A DNA stretch of 64,000 nt from the NCBI GenBank assembly GCA_002786065.1, contig NHNY01000011.1:470316-534315 (forward strand), written 5' to 3'. The translations under genes were made by a program, and so were the position numbers. Positions 58,305 to 64,000 of the stretch are shown here, piece after piece; position 1 is the first letter of the stretch; every line of letters starts with the position of its first letter. The notes under the pieces are model-generated. The model was not told the origin of the DNA and made no database searches. It saw only the letters and a list, made by a program, of their open reading frames with translations. The stretch is from Microcyclospora pomicola (lineage: Eukaryota; Ascomycota; Dothideomycetes; Capnodiales).

Positions 58305-59774
58305 GATAATTGTAGTAGTAAGGTAACATTTACAAGTAGCAGGAGCGTCCTACTAGTAATGTAGAGGTCGGGGGTATAAAATAGACAGGGGTGTAAAATG
58401 CTAGATTCTAAGCTACTACCTTTAATGCATAATAACTTTATAACTACTTAATAAAAAGGCTTAATTCTTAGTTTATATAATAGCTAAGAGCTGTAGTAAT
58501 AGCTGTTTACAAGATCTTCTAGTGTGGCCTTATGTGTAGTATATAGTACATATTAGTTGTTACGACTCGCGACTCCTGCACTAGGGAGCGCGACTCCCTT
58601 ACTGTCATTAGCGTCCTTTACATAGAGTTTCCTTTATAGTTTACAGTATAAGACACACATTCGTCTACTAAGATCATTTTCTACTAGTAGATTAGTATGT
58701 TTTTGCCTGTCTGACGCCTCTAAGGACTCCTAATTGTTACCTCCGCTCCTTATAGGACTCCTCCGCCTACTACCGCGTATAGGAGGAGTCCTCTCTACTC
58801 GCGGCGTGACTACAGGACTCCCTAGCCTGCGACAACATAGTAGCTAGGTTCTATCGAACTAAATCTTACTAATTACTAGCTGTCTTTATATAGCGCTACT
58901 ACAGTCCGATTCTGCAGCGACTAAACGCATTACGGAACTAGCGATTCGTCGCGTACACTTAGTTATTTACTTCGACAACCGTAGTTCGAGGACCGTAAGG
59001 ACTAGTCCTTCCTAAAGCGACACTTAGCAACATACCTCGTTAACATTCTGTCGTTAACTGAACCGACTTCATACGAGTCCTCTACTATCTCCTAAAAGAC
59101 CTCTAGGCAACCCTAACACTCCTTTCCTTGTCCTCCTTTTAGGCGGACTCGTGCTACTAACTATCAAACTAGCTTTAGTATCTCCGCTTCCTAGTCATTA
59201 AAACCGATACCTCCCTAACGTTTCCGACTCGGTGATTATCCTTGTACAAGAGATTGTGAACTTCGCCGACGACCTAGGGCAGGAACGAATTCTAAAGAAG
59301 AAAGATAAGACCGTCGACTTCCTTGCTTCTTTTATAATCTACTACTACCCTAAAGTAGTCGGTTAACAATCTAGGAATTTTCTCGCAAGCTAATAAGGGA
59401 ACGATTACGGGTTCCCTAGGGGCTAGTTAATTGATAAGTCACAGATCACAAGAGCGGCGAAGAGGCTTAGACTCTAGTTTGCGATAGTAACTACCTCTTT
59501 ATACTACTAGGAGGAGTTCCTAAGAATCCTCCTTGCGGAGTCTACCTCCGCATTGAATCTGTCGACATCGCCGCCTCCTCCGACGATCGAAGCTTCTACT
59601 CCGAGTCCTAAAACGATTCTAGTCGAGGGTCGTAAGACAGAGTCGTGTGAACGGCCTCTAGAGACACCCTAGAGTCCTTAGGCGCGAGAGTCGACTCCCT
59701 AACCTCCCTCCTACTTACCTATTATAAGACACACTGTTAACAGTTCCCTAATAGCAGACGTCCCTAGCGCGTAT
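58305..59774. mobile_element. Leader region of a second degraded retroelement
   Basis: Composition changes abruptly after the 3' LTR. CpG is frequent but CpA is depleted (many CTA, TAG), so this DNA was also hit by RIP. It contains GGAGTCCT/AGGACTCC motifs in both orientations near 58720-58800. No LTR pair could be identified. It leads directly into the gag-like frame. Confidence 0.5.
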
Positions 59775-61255
59775 ATGTCCGGAGGACAACCTAGGGACAC
59801 CCGCGAAGTCGAAGACGAGCTGTCCCCTCGCTTCGAAGACACCGATAGGGTGTTCGCTAAGAATCTTGCCCTCTAGTTAGAACTCGAACAGGTGCGTCGT
59901 AAGTTGTAGCGAGCTATAAACTAAGACATCTAGGATTTTGTTAGGAGCCGTAAGAACGCCCCTCCTCCTAAGTAATACCCGCAGCAATAGCAGTACGAGC
60001 GTAAAACGGAGTCCTATAGGGATCCGCGTCCGCTAGCTAAAGAGTATGTTACGATAAGCGACCTGTAGAGGATCCTCGCCGAACACACGCAATCCATTGT
60101 TAGGGAGATAGCTAAAGTCCTACAGCGTAAAGCATAGCCTTACGGTCCCTCTCTAGGCGACTAGGCACCTCGCGGTAAAAGACCTCTAAGTCATTATAAG
60201 GAGCTTCCTTATTTTGCCTACTATAGTGCAGGACGAGATAGCGTAGCGGCAGGACACCTACTAGGTTCGCGTGATAGTTTCTATCTAATAGGAGGAGTCC
60301 CTTAGTTGCGAGACGAGGCGTACTCCCGATCTGATCCTCGCTTAGATATTCCTTCTCGGTACGAAACCCGGAAGGAACCGGAGTTTAAACTAGAGCGCGT
60401 AGGTTTTTTCAATCCGAACCTCGGGCCTAACTATAGTAAAGGAGACGTCGTGCAATACGGCGGAAAGATCTATTACCGTTCGGTCTATATGTTTATCTAA
60501 GCGGCGTTAGATTATGCGATAACTATGCCGGATCATGTAGTCCGCATAAACCTTAACTATTGTTTTCAAGGCACCGCGGCAACCTAGTTTATTCACAGTC
60601 TTCTACTAGAGGTCCGCACGTAGATCCGAGGTAGTAAAGGAATCGAACGTTAGAAACAAGAGCTTTTCAAAAAGTTTAAGATGTCTACAACTAGAGCCAT
60701 AGAAAAGATGCTAGCCTAAAAGTACGACTAGACGTCCGTCAAGAATGGCGAGACCGTAGCCTAGTATATTATAGCGACTATTAGGTACGCGAAGGAGGCA
60801 AACTTCGTTACACTAGAGTAACAGTTGCTAGTAGCCTTTAAAGGTATCGACCTAGATTTGCGCATCAACATCTATCGCCCGAACGCATACACTACACTAG
60901 ACTCTTTCACTAGTAAGTGCGAAGCCTACGCAGAGACCTAGGAAGACTAGGCACGTAAGCGAGCTAATTATTATTCTTATCGTAAGTATGACAGAGACAA
61001 CAGTGATAAAGGGCGATTCGACAGATACGGCCGTAAAGGTCGTGCTACCGAAGGACCTGCCGAAACAGGAAGATTCTCGTCTAATCTCTGTTAGGACGGC
61101 TCTCTCTAAGACACGCGTCGCTAGCGCAACTAGGACGACTAAGCGCGATACTAGGACGAGGGACGAGACCGTTTCAAACCTCGCTACTTAAGAGACGACG
61201 ACAAGAAGGAGGTAACGACTCCTAAGACGACCGGCCCTAGAGGCCACCATGGGGC
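59775..61255 (+). pseudogene. RIP-degraded gag-like gene of a second LTR retroelement
   Basis: From an ATG at 59775 one frame continues for nearly 500 codons to about 61255, interrupted only by TAG/TAA. Recognisable parts include ELSPRFEDTDRVFAKN, EPEFKLERVGFFNPNL, NYCFQGTAATxFIHSL, LVAFKGIDLDLRINIYRPNA and a basic Arg/Asp-rich tail, the layout of capsid-type Gag proteins of fungal LTR elements. No pol follows. The similarity to RIP-marked DNA ends near 61240, where unmutated sequence begins, so the element is truncated. Confidence 0.7.
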
Positions 61256-61290
61256 GGGTTGGGGCGGAGGTGGAGGAAAATTTGGGGCTT

Positions 61291-61358
61291 ACCCAATTGT
61301 TTGGGTTCTTCTATTTAACCTCTATATTGTGCGGGGACCCATGTTATTCGGGTCCCCG
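61291..61358. repeat. Hairpin-forming palindromes in a GC-rich patch
   Basis: ACCCAA-TTGT-TTGGGT at 61291-61306 and CGGGGACCC (61332-61340) facing GGGTCCCCG (61350-61358) with a 9-nt loop. They lie in a patch free of RIP at 61240-61420 that also repeats ATTGGGGAA. This may be the end of a small DNA element. No transposase seen. Confidence 0.5.
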
Positions 61359-61602
61359 GTCCTGAATTTGGGTTTAATTGGGGAAGTTACCCTAATAGAA
61401 ATTGGGGAATGACCGTTAGAGCGTTAGAAGCTACGCTAGCTCTAAAAGGAAGGTTAGACGCTAATCTTACATACTAGTATGAAACGTTTATACTAACGCT
61501 ATTTCGAATGCCAATCACAGTGCCAATCACAGTGCCAATCACAGTGCTGCTTATATCACGTGTAGGAGATAGTTTATAAGACACAAGGCATTACGATATA
61601 GT

Positions 61603-61682
61603 GGGTATCATCGGTTTTTAGTAGCTATCTACGCTACTATATGGGTATCATTGTTGTTTAGTAGCCAACCTTGCTACTAGGA
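61603..61682. repeat. 40-bp imperfect tandem duplication
   Basis: GGGTATCATCGGTTTTTAGT... at 61603 and GGGTATCATTGTTGTTTAGT... at 61643 continue similarly to GCTACTA. It lies just downstream of the first H3-like gene. Confidence 0.7.
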
Positions 61683-61717
61683 GCCTAACTAAGCAAACAG
61701 CCTAGCCTAGTCTAGCC

Positions 61718-62396
61718 TCAATTGCCGTCCATCCTTACAGGGCTCTCCATAAGAAGCTTAAGTAGCTGCATGTCTTTCTGCTGGATAGTGACACGCTTCG
61801 AGTGAATAGCAAGCAGGTTCGTCACTAGAAACAGGGGATTAGCTAAGTAAAAGAACTAGAAGCTAAACAGACGACTTACTCTCGAAGACTCGAACCAAGA
61901 ACGCCTCTGCAGCCTCCTGAAGACACTCAAGCGCGCTAGCCTGGAACCTGAGATCGAACTTGTAACCCAGGCCAATCTCACGGACGAGACGAGCAAAAGG
62001 CGTTCTCGGGATGAGAAGTGAGACACTCTTCTGAAAGTGGCGAATCTCTTTGATTTGAGAGACTAAACACAAGTTAGTAAGTGCCAATCACTATGCCAAT
62101 CACTATTACTCACGCTCTGGCCTGATAGCTTTCTTCTGTCCATGCTTGTTCTTCCTGTACTTTCCAGGGATCTTGTTGAAAGGCACCCAGTCACGACCTT
62201 GTGTGAGCCTCTTACGGACTGTCTTAGACTTTTTTGGAGCGAGAGTCTTTCTTGGACCCTTTCCGCCTGTAGATTTGAAGCCTGTCTGTCTCCTGACTGC
62301 AGTACGCTTGATGGGTGATGCGTCGACCCGGATGCGCGTCGAAGGGGTCTCGCCGTCTTGCTGGGTGGTCGCGGGTGGTGGATTGGCGTCGGCCAT
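61718..62396 (-). CDS. Histone H3 variant: canonical-H3-like tail motif on a CENP-A-like fold
   Basis: Minus-strand exons 62396-62114, 62062-61880 and 61824-61718 (introns 51 and 55 bp, GTGAGT/GTAAGT donors, CTAAC/CTAAT branch points) give 190 residues. The tail is about 95 residues. After a 36-residue extension it reads [19 protein letters not shown], aligning with H3 residues 5-23 (K41 = K9, S42 = S10, K46 = K14, K50 = K18). The fold follows: [10 protein letters not shown] (alphaN), [10 protein letters not shown] (alpha1), [16 protein letters not shown] and [15 protein letters not shown] (alpha2), [11 protein letters not shown] (alpha3). EAAEAF instead of EACEAY/ESVEAY is CENP-A-like, but loop 1 has canonical H3 length. 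The start at 62396 (ACACAATGGCC) is preferred over an upstream ATG at 62630. It is not RIP-mutated, unlike the neighbouring elements. It is probably a chromatin protein; expression unproven. Confidence 0.8.
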
Positions 62397-63259
62397 TGTG
62401 TGGGAGTGTGAGGTACCCAGGATTGTGATTGGCAAGTGATTGGCAGGTATGTAGATGGCGGACGAGTTTTGATGGGTTTCGCAGTGTCTGGCGATGCGAG
62501 GAACGACAGCGGGGCAGCAGGTGTGATTGGCAGTGATTGGCAGCAATGTAGGGCAGCTTGTCAAAAGGATGTGCAGGGGTTTGTCAAAGTGAAGGTGATG
62601 ACTGGTGGAACGTTGAGGCGGTGACGTCATAAAAATTGGGTGGCTGGGGCGGGGTAATCACGTGGCGACCTCTGATTGGTCAGGTAAGCGAACCGTCACA
62701 TGCCTGAAGTGAAGCCTGGGATGTTTTTTCCAAAACCGCTGAGAGTGATTGGCTTTGTGATTGGCAGTGTATGACGCTGAATCCCGCGACATCTGGCAGT
62801 GTGAGCGCATAGCGCGCGAAATAAGGCTGTTGTAGACACTTGTCGCTTTTGGGTAACTTGAAAATAAACCGAAAAATCTGAAAAGCTCTAGGGAGAGGAT
62901 AGTTAGCTTAAGAGCACTATATCGACAACAAGAGCTCGAAAGGACGTACTAATAATCGTTTTACAACTTTCTAGAAGGAGAAATTTAGTTCTTTTGCTTA
63001 TAGCGGGTATAAAAATTTCGTATACATACTAGGTGTGATTGGCAGTGATTGGCAGTAAAGAGTGATTTTTAGCTCATAAGGGGCTACACAAAGTCGTTAG
63101 GTTACGCGAAAATGAATTTCTGTAGATAGCAAGGAACAGTACATGTGGAAGGTGTGATTGGCAGTGATTGGCACTAGTAATAGAGACGATCTCAAAGTAA
63201 AGCTAGAAAAGAATGTTAGCAATTAGGTAATATATACATGTGAATAAAAGGAGCTTACA
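62397..63259. promoter_or_regulatory. Spacer between the two H3-like genes
   Basis: 863 bp forming the promoter of the first H3-like gene and the 3' flank of the second. It contains ten of the TGCCAATCAC copies in five pairs, all in the orientation of the downstream gene, and TGACGTCA near 62622. AT-rich stretches around 62870-63030 carry no gene. Confidence 0.6.
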
Positions 63260-63788
63260 CTAGTCTAGCTCGTAGTATGGGTCGCCATTCATCCTATGTC
63301 GGAGCATCCGGATCAGGCGCATGTCCTTAACTGCCATCGTGACGCGTTTTGCGTGGAGGGTCGCGAGTAAGGACATCTCGAACTCTGTTATAAGAAATGC
63401 CTCCGCAGCTTCCTGTAAGGCTCCTAACGCAGAGCCTTGAATGCGAAGCTGACCCTCTGATGATATATCTGACATTATCTCACGTACAAGACGCGAAAAG
63501 GGAAGGCGCGGTATACATAGAACGGTCGTTTTCTGGATCTGTCGAATAGCGCGTAATGCAGCAGTGCCAGGCTTAAGTCTTCGCTTTTTTCGTGACTGAG
63601 ACTGCTGTCCCATACGAGGTCGTTTTAAAGGGAACTTGACACTGCGTTTTGCTACAAGTTTCGTGCGCCCTTTACGTATGATAGCTAATTTTTTTCGTTA
63701 GTTAGAAGATCGGTGTGTTAAAAGAAGGCATAAATTACATACCATTGCTAGAAGACAATGCAGTAGATGCAGGTGTAAGAGGCGGCAT
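63260..63788 (-). CDS. Histone H3-like protein with extended loop 1 (CENP-A-like)
   Basis: Minus-strand exons 63788-63743 and 63684-63260 (58-bp intron, GTATGT donor, CTAACTAAC branch, ATTAG acceptor) give 156 residues. Including exon 1 supplies a start and a basic tail (NAIIRKGRTKLVAKRSVKF, KRPRMGQQSQSRKKRRLKPG). The fold is [56 protein letters not shown] and VKDMRLIRML. Between REI and ALQE there are 18 residues against 16 in canonical H3, the longer loop 1 typical of CENP-A. The tail has no KSTGGK. FEM and KDM replace the usual FED and KDI, as in the neighbouring gene, pointing to common descent. An internal ATG could give a 117-residue form. Whether it is a centromeric histone cannot be told here. 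Confidence 0.75.
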
Positions 63789-64000
63789 TGTAGAGGGATT
63801 AATAGCTGATAAGGAATGGTAGAGGAGGTCAGAAATCAGAGAGAGAGGGAAGGAGAGGGAAGAGGAGAAGCAATCTAAGAATAAAAGCTTACATATGTTG
63901 AGAATCACGCTAGATCTACGCTAGTGATATCCCTATTATCACGCTTTAAAACTGGTTCTTAAATCGCTTACTTTTGATTTTGTTTATTTATTAATATTGC
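63789..64000. other. Window end, upstream of second H3-like gene
   Basis: AT-rich and G/A-rich sequence, presumably promoter of the second H3-like gene. No TGCCAATCAC copy and no coding signal seen. Confidence 0.4.

Larger units (their letters stand above)
61509..63173. repeat. Fifteen copies of TGCCAATCAC in pairs and one triplet
   Basis: Plus-strand copies start at 61509, 61521, 61533 (12-bp period), 62082 and 62094. Minus-strand copies (GTGATTGGCA) start at 62425, 62436, 62523, 62533, 62745 (one mismatch), 62757, 63035, 63045, 63154 and 63164. All lie in non-coding DNA of the H3-like locus: 3' flank, intron 1, promoter and intergenic spacer. The core is a CCAAT box. Function unknown (see findings). 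Confidence 0.9.

Noticed and set aside
62397-62630. Extended N-terminus of the first H3-like gene from an ATG at 62630
   Set aside because: The extra 78 residues are encoded through four CCAAT repeat copies and look like promoter DNA; the ATG at 62396 has a better context.
61509-63173. Repeats read as a CRISPR-like array
   Set aside because: 10-bp motif, irregular distances and both orientations; no repeat-spacer structure. The 24-bp units at 1933-2325 are coding and also not CRISPR.

Overview
The window looks like nuclear DNA of a filamentous ascomycete, most likely a Dothideomycete. Genes are separated by 0.2-5 kb and interrupted by 50-60 bp introns with GTRNGT donors and CTAAC/CTGAC branch points. 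The set includes pacC, an ENA-type sodium ATPase, EFR3, DBP8, KRI1, EFG1 and STB3. An AT-rich block carries the C-to-T/G-to-A decay typical of repeat-induced point mutation (RIP). Species cannot be fixed from sequence alone.

Layout. 1-50.8 kb is ordinary euchromatin. It holds a secreted repeat protein with a minisatellite (1.3-3.4 kb), a gene-poor stretch (3.4-8.3 kb), a dithiol glutaredoxin converging on an M20 amidohydrolase (8.3-10.2 kb), and an ENA P-type ATPase (11.4-14.8 kb). Next come an acidic-Phe clathrin-accessory-like protein divergent from EFG1 (15-18.1 kb), an unrecognised protein (18.4-19.4 kb), a ferric-reductase-type oxidoreductase (19.9-21.7 kb) and STB3 (23.9-25.1 kb). DBP8 and KRI1 share a 189-bp promoter (26.5-30.2 kb). 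They are followed by a Yippee protein (30.6-31.0 kb), a Ser/Thr-rich single-pass membrane protein (33.4-35.3 kb), a small MGxxxS/PPxY protein with an apparent frameshift (37.1-37.8 kb), EFR3 (38.5-41.9 kb), pacC (44.4-46.4 kb) and a tiny secreted protein (48.4-48.6 kb).

50.8-61.3 kb is a transposon graveyard. A complete 7.5-kb Ty3/Gypsy LTR element with 130-bp LTRs is destroyed by RIP and carries a long antisense reading frame between pol and its 3' LTR. A gag-only remnant of a second retroelement follows.

61.3-64 kb is the most unusual part. Two intact, intron-bearing histone-H3-like genes lie in tandem on the minus strand. The first joins a canonical-H3-like tail motif to a CENP-A-like histone fold. 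The second has a CENP-A-like loop 1 that is two residues longer. Between, inside and beside them are about 15 copies of the 10-mer TGCCAATCAC, mostly in pairs spaced 10-12 bp. None lies in an exon. These H3-like genes and their repeats are the best candidate here for something undescribed.

Functional links. DBP8, KRI1 and EFG1 act in small-subunit ribosome biogenesis, and STB3 belongs to a family that regulates ribosome-biogenesis promoters in yeast. pacC has eight GCCAAG hexamers upstream, and ENA ATPases are classical PacC/Rim101-regulated genes, so pH and salt adaptation are both represented.
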